This document shows, piece after piece, positions 1 through 9,135 of a stretch of 64,000 nt of DNA; within the stretch, counting starts at the first letter, position 1; every line of letters starts with the position of its first letter. Where the stretch lies: NCBI RefSeq assembly GCF_005405925.1, contig NZ_BJHV01000001.1:10850001-10914000 (forward strand), read 5' to 3'. Under the pieces are notes generated by a model that worked only from the letters and a program-made list of their open reading frames with translations, was not told the DNA's origin and ran no database searches. The DNA is from Streptomyces antimycoticus. GTDB taxonomy: Bacteria > Actinomycetota > Actinomycetes > Streptomycetales > Streptomycetaceae. The position numbers and the translations under genes were made by a program.

Positions 1-924
1 GACGATCCGCAGCGACTGCTCCATCTCGTGCAGCCGGATCAGGAACCGCCCGTAGGAGTCGCAGGTGTCGGCGGTCTCGACCTCGAAGTCGTAGCCCTCG
101 TAGCCACAGTACGGCTGCGACTTGCGCAGGTCGTGCGGCAGGCCGGTGGCCCGCAGGATCGGGCCGGTCGCGCCCAGCGCCATGCAGCCCGCCAGGTTCA
201 GATAGCCGACGTCCATCAGCCGGGCCTTGAAGACCGGGTTGTTGGTGGCGAGCTTGTCGTACTCGGGCAGCCGCGAGCGCAGCAGCCTCACGCCCTCACG
301 GATATCGTCCAGCGCGCGGGGCGGCAGGTCCTGCGCCAGCCCGCCGGGCCGCACGTAGCCGTGGTTCATGCGCAGGCCGGTGACCAGCTCGAAGATGTCG
401 AGGATGACCTCGCGATCACGGAAGCCGTAGACCATCAGCGTGGTGGAGCCGATCTCCATCCCGCCTGCGGCCACGGCGACCAGATGGGAGGAGATCCGGT
501 TGAGCTCCATCATCATCACGCGGATGACGCTCGCCCGCTCCGGGATGTGGTCGGTGATGCCCAGCAGCTTCTCCACCGCCAGGCAGTAGGCCGTCTCGTT
601 GAACAGCGGCATCAGGTAGTCCATGCGGGTCACGAACGTCGTGCCCTGGACCCAGTTGCGGAACTCCATGTTCTTCTCGATGCCGGTGTGCAGGTAGCCG
701 ATGCCGCAGCGGGCCTCCTTCACCGTCTCGCCGTCGATCTCCAGGATCAGCCGCAGCACACCGTGCGTGGACGGGTGCTGCGGACCCATGTTGACGATGA
801 TCCGCTCGTCGTCCGGCTTCTCCGCCGCGGAGAAGATCTCGTCCCAGTCGCCGCCGGTGATCGTGTAGGTGTGACCCTCGGTGGTGTCGCGGGCGCCTGC
901 CGGTTCATGCTCGGGGCTGCTCAT
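1..924 (-). CDS. nuoD: NADH-quinone oxidoreductase subunit D, 3' end beyond window
   Basis: Subunit D of respiratory complex I, the 49-kDa-type subunit that helps form the quinone-binding site in the peripheral arm. The reverse strand reads open from an ATG at 924 to the window edge (308 residues of about 400-440). Family landmarks are clear: [14 protein letters not shown] near residue 45, then [20 protein letters not shown] and [13 protein letters not shown] lies 11 bases before the ATG. The N-terminal extension ([14 protein letters not shown]) is typical of Streptomyces. Odd: the DNA upstream holds a permease relic instead of nuoC/nuoB, so the gene is either in the second, reorganised nuo locus of streptomycetes or next to a rearrangement junction. 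No defect is seen in the visible part. Confidence 0.93.
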   Translation of the reverse strand, partial: MSSPEHEPAGARDTTEGHTYTITGGDWDEIFSAAEKPDDERIIVNMGPQHPSTHGVLRLILEIDGETVKEARCGIGYLHTGIEKNMEFRNWVQGTTFVTRMDYLMPLFNETAYCLAVEKLLGITDHIPERASVIRVMMMELNRISSHLVAVAAGGMEIGSTTLMVYGFRDREVILDIFELVTGLRMNHGYVRPGGLAQDLPPRALDDIREGVRLLRSRLPEYDKLATNNPVFKARLMDVGYLNLAGCMALGATGPILRATGLPHDLRKSQPYCGYEGYDFEVETADTCDSYGRFLIRLHEMEQSLRIV

Positions 925-1011
925 CGGCTGTAGAACCTCCGGTGTGGTCGCCGATCGCGTCCGCGTGTGCGGGCTGCGCGCGACCAGACACATCATCCAG
1001 AATTGCGCATC

Positions 1012-1530
1012 TTCGGCAGGAATGCCCACCCGTCCTGGACCTGGCCCACAACGCCGCCCCCGGCACCCTGTACGCGATCTTCCAGCTCCTCACCGCGCTG
1101 CTGCTGCTCTCGGCCGCGTCCTCCTCCTTCCAGGTCGGGCCCGGCCTGCTGAAAGCACTGGCCCGCCACCACGGCCATGGCGGCACCGATGCCGGAATCC
1201 TGCCCGCCGTGTGGGGACGTACCAACTGCACCACGCCCCGTACTGGGGCGTGCTGCTCTGGCCGTCTCCGCGGTCGTGATCACCGCGGCCGGCGGTGACG
1301 ACCAGCGGCTGGTCCTGTTGCGCGAACGCCGCTTCGGACACGCGGCGGTCAACCTCGTGGGCGCGGTCGCCGTAGCCTTCGTGCTGGTGGTCAACCTCTC
1401 CCGGGGCGAGCCGATCGCCTCCCTGGTCGCCGCGGTCGCGATCGCCGCGGTCCTGCACCGGAGGTGGGTCAAGGCCGGACGCCCGCGCGGCATCCGCGAC
1501 GTCACGGCCGAGGCCGAAGCCGGCCACTGA
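1012..1530 (+). pseudogene. APC-type amino-acid permease, C-terminal relic
   Basis: Pieces of one membrane transporter read in three successive frames: a segment with [20 protein letters not shown] and FQVGPGLLKALARHHGH (about 1040-1180), then HHAPYWGVLLW, then LAVSAVVITAAGGDDQ. After GGDDQRLVL the reading jumps directly to RERRFGHAAVNLVGAVAVAF, so a transmembrane stretch of about 20 residues normally lying between these motifs appears deleted. The C-terminus (VLHRRWVKAGRPRGIRD) is intact to the TGA at 1530. At least two frameshifts plus a deletion make it non-functional. Assignment to the APC superfamily is from remembered streptomycete permeases, not from a search. Confidence 0.6.
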
Positions 1531-1545
1531 GCCCGCCCGGTCGCG

Positions 1546-1576
1546 TCAGGTCAGGTCAGGTCAGGTCAGGTCAGGG
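1546..1576. repeat. 5-base tandem repeat (tcagg)n
   Basis: Six consecutive TCAGG units lie just after the permease relic's stop codon. It is a simple slippage repeat with no coding role that I can see. Confidence 0.8.
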
Positions 1577-1934
1577 GATTCGGAGCGAATACCGAGCCGC
1601 ACAGGACGGGGTGCAGCATCGGGCCTTGGCGCCACTCCTCCGCCTGTCCCACACGCACGGCGCGTTCACGATCGAAGCAATCCACTGACACTTCCTGGCA
1701 GTACCACTGACGTTCTCGTGGCAGACGACATCGGCTACCGTCACTTGCGCTGCTTCAACGCCGACGTCGCTGCCCGGCTACGGGAGTTCTTCGCGACCCC
1801 AGGACTGCTGCTGAGGGCTCCGAGGATGTCGGCGATGCGAGGCTGCCGAGGAGCTCAGGCAGAGCCAGGGCAAGAAGACTCACCGCGGCCCTCTGGCCGT
1901 GCGCAGTCAGTCCCCATAGCCGTCCCCGTGGGAA
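1577..1934. other. no recognisable gene
   Basis: Frames here are short and low in recognisable motifs. An open frame starting at 1718 (107 codons) has no familiar signature, and I do not support it as a gene. Confidence 0.5.
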
Positions 1935-1968
1935 GAAGCCCCGGCAGACCGTGGCCTGCCGGGGCTTC
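1935..1968. terminator. 13-bp GC-rich hairpin
   Basis: GAAGCCCCGGCAG pairs perfectly with CTGCCGGGGCTTC around an 8-base loop. It sits just past the end of the reverse-strand gene fragment ending at 1982, as expected for its terminator. Confidence 0.65.
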
Positions 1969-1981
1969 TGATCGCCTGCCG

Positions 1982-2360
1982 CTACGGGGGAGGCGGCAGG
2001 CTGCTTTCTCCGGCGGAGCCGGTCTGGTCGATGTGCCGTAGTGCGTCGGACAGCTCGCCGGGGTCAACGAAACGGGGCTGGGTGGGGTGCGGGGTGCTGA
2101 GCCACGTGGCGGAGATGGACCCACGCTGGCCTGTCGGCATGAGCAGCCACGAGCCCGTCGTCAGGGAGCGGGTGCCGTGAGCGGTGCACCGGCGGGCGGT
2201 GCCGGCGGGGACGTGGACGATGAGCTCCTGGCGGACGTAGTCGGCCAGGACGGGATAGCCGCGGTCGATTGGGAGACTGAGGCGGGTGAGCGCGGCCAGG
2301 CCGCGCTGCAGCGGCGCGATGACGATGGCGTCCCACTCCAGGCCGCAGTCCACCAGCAGC
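1982..2360 (-). pseudogene. hypothetical protein, C-terminal fragment
   Basis: The last 120-odd codons of a reverse-strand protein read cleanly (VDCGLEWDAIVIAPL, GYPVLADYVRQELIVHVP, HPTQPRFVDPGELSDAL) to a stop at 1982, followed by a hairpin terminator. The composition resembles a streptomycete conserved hypothetical that I cannot name. Upstream, the same frame enters antisense pentapeptide-repeat DNA (proline-rich nonsense), so the true N-terminus has been lost at a fusion near 2360. Confidence 0.45.
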
Positions 2361-2699
2361 ACGGTGAGTTTCGGCGGCGCGACCTTCTCCGACGGCAGGC
2401 AGGTGTCCTTCAACGCCGCGACGTTCTCCGGCGGCGCGCTCAGCTTCGGGGGCGCGACGTTCTCCGGCGGCGCAGTGGTCTTCAGTGGCGCGACGTTCTC
2501 TGGCAGCCCGGTGTCCTTCCCCGGCGCGACCTTCTCCGACGGCGCGGTGTCCTTCAGTGGCGCGACGTTGTCCGGCGGCCACGTGAGCTTCGGCGGCGCG
2601 ACGGGTTCAGCTCCCTCTGGGCTGCTCGCTGCCGTCGAGAGTTCCTCTGTGAGGGTGGGGGTCACCCTTCCATCCGCTTGGCTGCCAGCGAGTCCGTAG
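2361..2699 (+). pseudogene. pentapeptide-repeat protein, truncated
   Basis: On the forward strand about nine pentapeptide pairs run in register: VSFGGATFSDG, VSFNAATFSGG, LSFGGATFSGG and so on, ending VSFGGATGSAP and a short tail (VTLPSAWLPASP) with TGA at 2699. Pentapeptide repeats fold into a right-handed beta helix; the function of this family is unknown. The N-terminal part is absent because unrelated reverse-strand coding sequence begins at about 2360. No ribosome site suits the internal ATG at 2286. Confidence 0.6.
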
Positions 2700-3150
2700 A
2701 AAAAAAGAGGGGCGAAAACGGTCGTCTACGCCCTCTCGCGGCGATCCAATGAGCAGAGACGGCGAAACCGGGCATGTCGGCATACCAGTCAATCGGTCCA
2801 CTCCGCAGTTTCGCCTCCCCGCTCAGCCCCTCCCGCGATGGAGTCCGTTCCACGCCGGGCAGGCGGGGAGGAGAAGGCCAGTTCAGCCCTGGGTGTCGAC
2901 GAAGCTTCGTTCCTACTCGACCGCCGGATCGTCCGAAGGGCGTGGCTCTTCGACATGGCGTATCTCCTCCAACCGCCTGGACGGCCCTGGTGCTGGCTGG
3001 CTATCGGGCGGCCCCTCCCTTGTGGCGGCCGTCCGCCGGCCAGCGCGGGTCTGCCTGGGGAATCAAGCTGAGCAACTCTGCGACGATACAGATCGAGGGG
3101 TGGGGAGATTCAGATATCGCCATCACCTGCACCACCTTGTCGGCCGCCCC
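2700..3150. other. no recognisable gene
   Basis: I see no supportable coding region or structured element. Forward frames are arginine-rich and look like shadows. Confidence 0.5.
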
Positions 3151-3152
3151 GA

Positions 3153-3560
3153 TCAGCTGTCCAGATTGCGGGACGCGATCAGCTGGTTGGTCAGCTCAAC
3201 CGTGGCCAGATACCACCAGAAGATCCAGTCGAGGAATGCTTCGTCGTATTCGCTGCGCTGGTCGGCCCGCCGGTGGCGTAGATCGAAGCCGTTGGCGATC
3301 TAAAAGAGGGCGCCTTCGTCCTTCCCGAGGTGCTCCTTGATGAGGGCACGGCGCTCCTCGAGGACGCGGGCGAGGTTGAAGATTGCTGACCTCATGCTCT
3401 CGGCAGACGTGTCGCGTCCTCGAAAGAGCGCGATGGAGTGGCGAATTCCGCTGGTGATGTCAGGCGGGCTGTCGTTGAGTGCGCGGTGCACCAGTGTGCT
3501 GCGGGCGTCGTCGGTGACGGCGACCAGGCGCCCGAGGTCCTCGCCTTCCTCAGCGCATTC
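3153..3560 (-). pseudogene. conserved hypothetical, nonsense mutation and lost N-terminus
   Basis: The reverse-strand frame reads LGRLVAVTDDARSTLVHRAL, then DITSGIRHSIALFRGRDTS, RVLEERRALIKEHL and KDEGALF, then an in-frame TAG (3300-3302). It continues in the same frame as IANGFDLRHRRADQ, FLDWIFWWYLATVELTNQL to a natural stop at 3153. I recall actinobacterial homologues with Gln at the stop position, so CAG to TAG is the likely lesion. The 5' end runs into the 3' end of the isochorismatase gene near 3560 and is truncated. The family's function is unknown to me. Confidence 0.6.
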
Positions 3561-4197
3561 GATCGATTACTTCGTCAGTCGACAGCAACGCATGGGCACA
3601 GAAACTGTAGTTGATGATCGCCGCCTGATAGCCGTCGCCCCAGACCGGGTGTCGGGGTCCAGCTGTTGCATCCCTGGCCACGGTGACCTCAAATCCCTCC
3701 TCGATGAGGTGACGCATATGGGACTCGACGCACATGTTCGCCAGCATCCCGCCAAGGATTATCCTTCCTATTCCCCGTTTGCGCAGTTGCAGTACCAAGT
3801 CGTTGGTTTCCGGTCCGAATACCTTGTGTGGGCTGGCGACCACCGTTTTGCCGTCTTCGATATAGGGCCTGAAGCGGTCCAGCCAGTCTGCGCCAGAGTT
3901 TCGGAATCCGGTCAGATCGAGCGGTCCCGTCCGTGCGAACGTGCGGGTCTCGAGCTCGTTTGTCTCGAGCGGCCCGTTCATTCGCCATCCATAGTCGACC
4001 GGGTAGAAGTAATGGGGCGAAATGAAGACCTCGTATCCGCCCGCCTTCGCCGCCTCGAAGATTCGCTCCATATTCTCGACGGTCCTGTTCTCTGTGACGC
4101 TCGCTCCCACCGCGTCCCAGCTCGTTCCCTCCTCGCTCAACACGTCGTTCTGCGGGTCAGTGAAGACAACCGCCGTGTCGATCTTCTTGATTTCCAT
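3550..4197 (-). CDS. isochorismatase-family cysteine hydrolase
   Basis: Cysteine hydrolase of the isochorismatase/nicotinamidase fold, acting on an amide or enol-ether substrate that cannot be told from sequence. The catalytic triad is visible: Asp in VVFTDPQNDVLS near the N-terminus, Lys in ASPHKVFGPETNDL, and the nucleophile Cys in GGMLANMCVESHMRHL, preceded by the usual cis-peptide region. Length is 215 residues, normal for the family. I chose the ATG at 4197 (MEIKKIDTAV) because AAGGAG lies 6 bases upstream; an earlier ATG at 4221 lacks a site. Its upstream neighbour on the same strand is a dead haloperoxidase, so the two may once have formed an operon. The coding sequence is less GC-extreme than its neighbours. 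Confidence 0.9.
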   Translation of the reverse strand: MEIKKIDTAVVFTDPQNDVLSEEGTSWDAVGASVTENRTVENMERIFEAAKAGGYEVFISPHYFYPVDYGWRMNGPLETNELETRTFARTGPLDLTGFRNSGADWLDRFRPYIEDGKTVVASPHKVFGPETNDLVLQLRKRGIGRIILGGMLANMCVESHMRHLIEEGFEVTVARDATAGPRHPVWGDGYQAAIINYSFCAHALLSTDEVIDRMR

Positions 4198-4249
4198 CTG
4201 GCGCTCCTTACGCGATAACACACCATTGGTGTGCCGGTACTGATTCGGA

Positions 4250-4985
4250 CTTTGAAAGTGTGCAGTCGCGCAAACCCGAGTTCGACGGATTTCTTGCCGG
4301 CCGCGACGATCGGAACGATCTGGTCATCGTCACTGTGCACGATCAGCGTCGGGACGTCGGTGCTCCCCAGGTCCTCCGTCAGGTCGGTCTCGGAGAATGC
4401 CTTGTCGGGGTCGTAGGCCGCCTTCAGGCCCACTGCCCACATCCGGAACATGTCCCGGACGCCCTGCGAGACCTACGAGCCCTTCCGGTAGGCCCTGTAG
4501 AAGCTCGCGCTCAGGTCGTAGAACTGCGAACGGTCGGTGGGGAGCCCGTTGCGGATCTCGTCGAACACCTCGATGGGCGTGCCTTCGGGGTTGTTATTCG
4601 GCGATCTGTATGAGCCGGGGGGATCGCGCTCAGCAACAGCACCTTGCACACCCTGGACGTACCGTGCCTGCCGATGTAGCGGGTCACCTCGCCGCCGGTG
4701 GTGGGGTGGCTCACGAGAATCGCGTCTCGCAGGTTCAGTTTCTCGATCAGCTGCGCGAGGTCGTCGGCGTATGTGTCGAGGTCGTTGCCGTCCCGCGACT
4801 GGCCCGCTCGCCTGCCACCCCTCCTCGCGCGGTAGCCGTTCCTCGCGAGGAGGTGCAACTGGTCGTCCCACGCGTCAGAGTAAAGCGGCCACCGTTGGCT
4901 GAACACGACCGGCCGATCGGTGCCCCAGTCATTGTAAGTAGCTTCGCGTGTTGTCCGTTCCGTGGTACTAAAGGTTTCCCATGAG
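4250..4985 (-). pseudogene. alpha/beta hydrolase (non-haem haloperoxidase type), broken
   Basis: Recognisable pieces in three frames: [13 protein letters not shown] and [20 protein letters not shown], then [15 protein letters not shown] and [15 protein letters not shown], then LKAAYDPDKAFSETDLTEDL and DVPTLIVHSDDDQIVPI. This is the order seen in cofactor-free chloroperoxidase-like hydrolases. There are several frameshifts. The nucleophile elbow reads SHPTTGGE where the family has GHSTGGGE, so the catalytic Ser is also lost. The ATG near 4983 is out of frame with the first segment. Confidence 0.75.
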
Positions 4986-5345
4986 CGGTTCCGTCCGGGG
5001 GGCCCGTGCGGCAAGTATTCGGTGCCTCGGATGTCCTCTCTCCGGCCGGTGCGAGGTCTTTTCCGGAGAGGTGCGGATTGTTCCGACGCTAAGCGATGCG
5101 GCTCGACGAAATACGAACCCTTCAACTCGAGTGCCGTACTCACCCTCGAGGTGTGTGCCCTGAGGACGCGCTGTCCCGGGCCGTTCGGCGCTCCAATTCA
5201 CGATGCCACATCGCGGGACGTTCCGCATCAGTGAATTGCTGCGCCTCGGTCGCCATCCCTGCCATCCCCGAGGTGTGAACGGTATGCGGGGATGATCCTT
5301 CCGCCTGCCGGGCTGATTTCGGTCCTCGAAGAGCGGGGGCGCCCT
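4986..5345. other. no recognisable gene
   Basis: No motif or convincing frame seen. The region separates the haloperoxidase relic from the IS1380 relic. Confidence 0.45.
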
Positions 5346-5370
5346 CTTGGGCTAACCTCGATTGTTCATG

Positions 5371-5401
5371 AGGGGCCGTCGGCTTGCTGATGGGCCCCTT
5401 T
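5371..5401. terminator. hairpin followed by T's
   Basis: AGGGGCC and GGCCCCT (5393-5399) form a 7-bp stem ending in TTT on the forward strand. It is located at the 3' side of the reverse-strand transposase relic. Confidence 0.45.
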
Positions 5402-5523
5402 GCGGTGGGGGTCGGTGGGGATTTCGGGGTCTGGCAGGTGTGCGCGGCTGTCGCGTCGGGTGTGCGCCGGGTTCCACGGTTCCGGTCGGGGTGGTGCTGC
5501 TCGCAGGGATGGGAAGGCGCTGG

Positions 5524-5770
5524 TCAGCCGGGGTTGGGGAGGGCTTGGAGTCGGTCCAGGGCAGGGTGATCACGTCGGTCCAGGGCCGATGCCGGGCAAG
5601 TCGGAGGTAGCGGCGGCTGGCGGTGACGAGCTGGGCGGCGGTGGAGAACAGTCGCAGCCGCAGGCGGCGGGGTTCCCAGAGCCGGGCTTTGCCGGTCGGG
5701 GCGAGCTCGGTCAGTTCCCGGCGGGCGGTCGCTGTACGATCCGACCTCTGGCGAACCTCGCACACACAGG
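5524..5770 (-). pseudogene. IS1380-family transposase, C-terminal scrap
   Basis: The reverse strand reads CEVRQRSDRTATARRELTEL, LWEPRRLRLRLFSTAAQLV, RRYLRLARHRPWTDVIT, then after a frame change ALDRLQALPNPG and a stop. This is the arrangement at the C-terminus of IS1380-type transposases as I remember them. No DDE residues and no inverted repeats remain. Dead. Confidence 0.55.
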
Positions 5771-5963
5771 CCCGGGTGTGAGCTGCCGCTTCTACTACGC
5801 CGGCTGCATCGCCTGCCCGGCGCCCCGACCCTGACTTGGTACTCCACGTGCTCGCGGCCCGGGACTCGCCCCGGGGCCCTGTCGGCCGCGGCGCGAAGCG
5901 GTGTTCGCGTCCACCCCCGCCATTGTCTCTGCTGTGGTGCCGGCAGAGACCCGCGGCGGGTGA

Positions 5964-6359
5964 TCAGCTTGACTGTGGGCGTCCGAAGAGCAGGTCGTAG
6001 CCCGGCGGGAGTTGAAGCAGGGTACGGTTCAGCAGGTCCTCACCCGCGACATCGGCCACGACGCTGAGTACCGCGCTGACGTCCCAGGTTGCGGTCTTCT
6101 CGGTGGCGCCTTCGACCCAGGCTGCGGTCGCCCGGATGAACCGCTCGGGTGACAGCGGTTCGTGCGCCTGGAGGGGACTGAGGAGGATCAGCGCCAGAGA
6201 TTCGGGCAGCCGGTCGGCCAACTCGGCGCGTACCTCACCCACCAGATGAGCGCCCAGCAGTGCCAAGACGACGCGGGAGGCTCGCTCTGCCTCCTGCGGT
6301 GTGGGATATTCGCCGCGTTCCTGGATCGTGGCGATGAACGCGTCCCAGCGGATGCGCAT
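5964..6359 (-). CDS. DUF2267 family protein
   Basis: Small soluble protein of 131 residues starting MRIRWDAFIATIQERGEY at an ATG at 6359 with GGAAGGGAAG just upstream. Features: AERASRVVLALLGAHLVGEV, LADRLPESLALILLS, EPLSPERFIRATAAWVEG and a C-terminal LQLPPGYDLLFGRP. This helical layout matches DUF2267 proteins (about 130 residues), whose function is unknown. Intact. It is isolated between relics, with no obvious operon partners. Confidence 0.8.
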   Translation of the reverse strand: MRIRWDAFIATIQERGEYPTPQEAERASRVVLALLGAHLVGEVRAELADRLPESLALILLSPLQAHEPLSPERFIRATAAWVEGATEKTATWDVSAVLSVVADVAGEDLLNRTLLQLPPGYDLLFGRPQSS

Positions 6360-6719
6360 AACGTCTTCCCTTCCGAATGGATGGCTGCACAGAGGCGGAG
6401 CACGCGGACGGAAGCCGCCGTGCCCATCTCCTGCTGCGGTCATCAGCCGCTGATGTACGTGTACGGGTCGCCGCCGCTGACGGCGATCTTGCGGGGCTTG
6501 GCCTGATCGGCGACCGGGATACACGGCCGCAGCACGCCCGTCCCGCGCGATGCGTCGACGCGATCATGGCTTTGCTGCCTCATGCGGTGCCGCGGTGCCT
6601 GGCACCTGCTGGTGTGAACCGGTCCAGCCCACGGAAGCGGTCGGTTCGCGCGAGCATCATCGATCTCCTCACTTACTCCCCTCGAAGATGGGACGGACTC
6701 CTCGACGCAGCCCTATCTT

Positions 6720-6763
6720 GCACCGTGGACCACGCCCGGCGGCGGCTCGACGCCGCGTGAGGT
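6720..6763. repeat. 44-bp dispersed repeat, copy 1
   Basis: The 44 bases here recur at 46125-46168 with one mismatch (the core includes GTGGACCACGCCCGGC and CGACGCCGCGTGAGGT). Copy 1 lies immediately beside the broken end of the MFS relic at 6775. Neither copy is inside an identifiable gene. Confidence 0.85.
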
Positions 6764-6775
6764 GATGCGGTGGTT

Positions 6776-7195
6776 GTGAACAGGCCGAAGGCGGCGCCCC
6801 CGGCTGCCGGCACCGGCAGGGCCGCCTTGCGTCCGGGCTCGGTGCCGATGAGCGGGGCGAGTGCCAGGGCCGTACCCGCCAGGACCAGGGCAGCGGCCGC
6901 GTCAGCACCATCGGGCCCAGGCGGTGGGAGAGGGCCGGTGCGGCGTGGCTGCCCAGGAGGGCCGCGGTGGCGAACGGCGCCGACATCAGCGCCGCGGATA
7001 TCGCCGGGTGCCCGAGGGCGGACTGCAGGTGCAGGAACAGCAGATAGGTGAACGAGGGCACCCGGCGTTGAACACGAACACCAGCAGCACGCCCTGCCGC
7101 GCGGCCGGAGCGGCGGTCTGCGCGATCGTGGCGTTGAGCAGTTGCACGAAGGTCGCACTCAGTACCACTGGCAGCAGGAACCGGCCGCCGTTCAC
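6776..7195 (-). pseudogene. MFS exporter remnant (copy A)
   Basis: GTG at 7195 (VNGGRFLLPVVLSATFVQLL) overlaps the upstream hydrolase stop (GTGA). After ATIAQTAAPA the frame jumps to RQGVLLVFVFNAG: about 230 codons present in copy B are missing, including most of the first six helices. A further one-base loss in a C run then shifts the frame (NAGCPRSP against NAGVPSFT in copy B). The C-terminal quarter is also gone, cut at 6775. Non-functional. Confidence 0.85.
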
Positions 7196-8040
7196 CGGAC
7201 CAGGGTCCCGGCGAGTTCCCGCGGCCGGGCGGCGGTCGGGCTGTGGCTGCCCGGCAGGGTGCGGTGGGTCAGTGGCTGGTCCGGTACGGGCCGGCCGGTC
7301 TGCGCGGTCATCAGGTCCTGTACGGCCGCCGGCAGCGCCCGGTTCTGCGCACAGCGCAGGAGGGCGCGCCGCATACGGCCCCACGGCGCGGCGGGCAGGG
7401 TGACGGGGGCCGCCGCCGGGAGGGCCGGCGGCAGGCCGGGGCTGAGCGCGGAGCGCCGACGGTCGAAACGGTCGGCGGGTGTGTCGTGGTATTGGGTCTG
7501 CCGCAACTCCTCGGCGTAGGCGGAATCCGGCCGGAGCGGGTCGGTCCGCACCGCATCCAGTGCCTGGGGATGACCGGGGTTGAGGCTCTGCTCCCGTACG
7601 GTGGCGTTCGCGGGGGCGCCGAGGTGGTCGCAGAGGCGGGGGCGGCCGGCGGGGAGGGATGTGGAGAGGCAGGCGATGGTGTCGGTCAGTTCGGGTGCGT
7701 ACGGTGTGGCCGGCGACGCGGGGGCGCCGCCCGTGCGGTGAGCGACGAGCCCGAGAGGGCCGTGGCGGCGGACCCGGCACAGCGTGTCCCGGACGGCATC
7801 GGCGCAGTCGCCGATCGTCAGGTCGGCCGGCTGCGGCCTCCCGGTCAGCGGCCCGGCCCGGCCAGGCAGCGGGTACCCGCTGGGCAGGGGAGCGCCGAAG
7901 CCGTGCCCGGGCAGGCCGGCGGCCACACTCGCGGCACCGGCACCGGTGAGTGGGGCGTGCTGTGTCGCCGCCCGCTGCCACGAGCGGTGCCGGGCGCCGT
8001 GGACGGACACGGAGGCGGTGTCGTTCACATCGGTGTTCAT
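7192..8040 (-). CDS. alpha/beta hydrolase-like protein (copy A), nucleophile missing
   Basis: Start MNTDVNDTASVSVHGARHR at 8040, 282 residues, with the stop overlapping the MFS start. It has an alpha/beta hydrolase layout: oxyanion-side HGARHRSWQ (family HGAWHGSW), LPGHGFGAPLPSGY, and late HTPDRFD-like QYHDTPADRFDRR. At the nucleophile elbow it reads VAHRTGGAPAS where active relatives have VAHSAGGGPAS, so the Ser is replaced by Arg. The ACYL pocket region is also unusually Arg/Pro-rich. The frame is open throughout, but an enzyme without its nucleophile is probably inactive. Copy B shares the same elbow, so the loss predates the duplication or was converted between copies. Confidence 0.6.
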   Translation of the reverse strand: MNTDVNDTASVSVHGARHRSWQRAATQHAPLTGAGAASVAAGLPGHGFGAPLPSGYPLPGRAGPLTGRPQPADLTIGDCADAVRDTLCRVRRHGPLGLVAHRTGGAPASPATPYAPELTDTIACLSTSLPAGRPRLCDHLGAPANATVREQSLNPGHPQALDAVRTDPLRPDSAYAEELRQTQYHDTPADRFDRRRSALSPGLPPALPAAAPVTLPAAPWGRMRRALLRCAQNRALPAAVQDLMTAQTGRPVPDQPLTHRTLPGSHSPTAARPRELAGTLVR

Positions 8041-8097
8041 GCAGGACGTCATGGCTTCCATTCCAGTCGGCGACGGCAGCGTCATTCACTGAAAGAT

Positions 8098-8114
8098 GTG
8101 ACAGGCGCGGTCAC
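8098..8114. promoter_or_regulatory. palindrome in hydrolase/LysR divergent promoter (copy A)
   Basis: GTGAC-N7-GTCAC lies between the divergent hydrolase and LysR starts and is conserved in copy B (49314-49330) although the spacer differs. Position and symmetry suit a LysR autoregulatory site; this is inference. Confidence 0.5.
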
Positions 8115-8143
8115 GATACTTTCCGGGTGTGGAAGGGGTGGTC

Positions 8144-9078
8144 ATGGAGGCGCGGCATCTGCGGTACGCGCTCACCCTCACCCTTGCCGAGCACGGACAC
8201 TTCGGCAGAGCAGCCGACGCACTGGGCATCGCGCAGCGCTCGCTGTCCAAACGGATCGCCGACCTGGGCGCGAGAGCGGCGCCCGGCTGTTCGACCGTAG
8301 GCGCCAGGGCGTGTTCCCGACCGCGGCGGGCGAGGCGTTCCTCACCGGGGCGCGGCGGGCGCTGGAGGAAATGGCGGCGGCCACCATCGACGCCGGGCGG
8401 GCGGCGCGCGGTGAGACGGGCCGACTGCGCCTGGGGTTCATCGCCTCCGTACTGCTCGACGCGCTGCCGGACGTCCTGGGCCGGTTCGGCCGTGAACGGC
8501 CCGATGTACGGCTGGAGTTGCGCGAGATGGCGTCCGGCCGCAGCGCCGCCGCTCTCCTGGCCGGAGAACTGGACGTGGCCGTCACCCTCGGACCGCCACG
8601 GGGAGCCGGGGTCGAGCACCTGGTGTCCGTCCCGGTCGGGCACGACCATCTCATCGCCGTCGTCAGCAGCGCGCACCCCTACCAAGGCCGGGTGTCGGTG
8701 AGTGTGGACCAGTGGCGGCGGCAGCCGCTGATCGTGGCCCCCGTGGAGGACGAGTCCGCGGTCGCCGCTGGGCTGCGCACCCTGCTCGGCGAGGATGCCG
8801 TAGCGCTGGACGGCGCGACCGTCGCCCGGGACGTGCATACCATCATCGGCCTGGCCGCCTGCGGGGTCGGCGTGGGCCTGGGGCCCTCCCGCATGTTGTC
8901 GGCCCCCCGCCCAGGCGTCTGGTTCTGCGAGGTGACCCCGCGCACGGCGCTCCCTGACCTGGTCCTGTCCTTCGCCGACCGGGACCGTTCCCCGGTGCTG
9001 GGCGCCTTCCTCGGCACTGTCCGCAGGAACTGCCCCGACGTCGGTGCCGCACTCGACCGCCGGTTCGGCCACGCATGA
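8144..9078 (+). pseudogene. LysR-family regulator (copy A), frameshifted
   Basis: ATG at 8144 (MEARHLRYALTLTLAEHGHF) with GGAAGGGG upstream. The helix-turn-helix runs to SLSKRIADL, where one base is missing relative to copy B near 8262-8270. The remainder (GARLFDRRRQGVFPTAAGEAF, then the effector domain to RRNCPDVGAALDRRFGHA, stop 9078) reads in the next frame. A 6-base duplication (LTLTLAEHG) is also present. It would have controlled the divergent hydrolase-MFS pair. Copy B is broken at a different base. Confidence 0.85.
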
Positions 9079-9135
9079 GTATCGGGAACCGGTTCCGCCT
9101 GTATCCCATCGAGCCCACCGCCGACGGTTGAACCG

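Noticed and set aside
28..933. Forward 301-codon frame at the left edge
   Set aside because: Shadow of nuoD on the other strand.
1546..1576. CRISPR-like or regulatory array
   Set aside because: Units are only five bases with no spacers; a simple slippage repeat.
7243..9078. A 611-codon forward frame
   Set aside because: Its first half is antisense to the hydrolase; only the LysR C-terminal part is meaningful.
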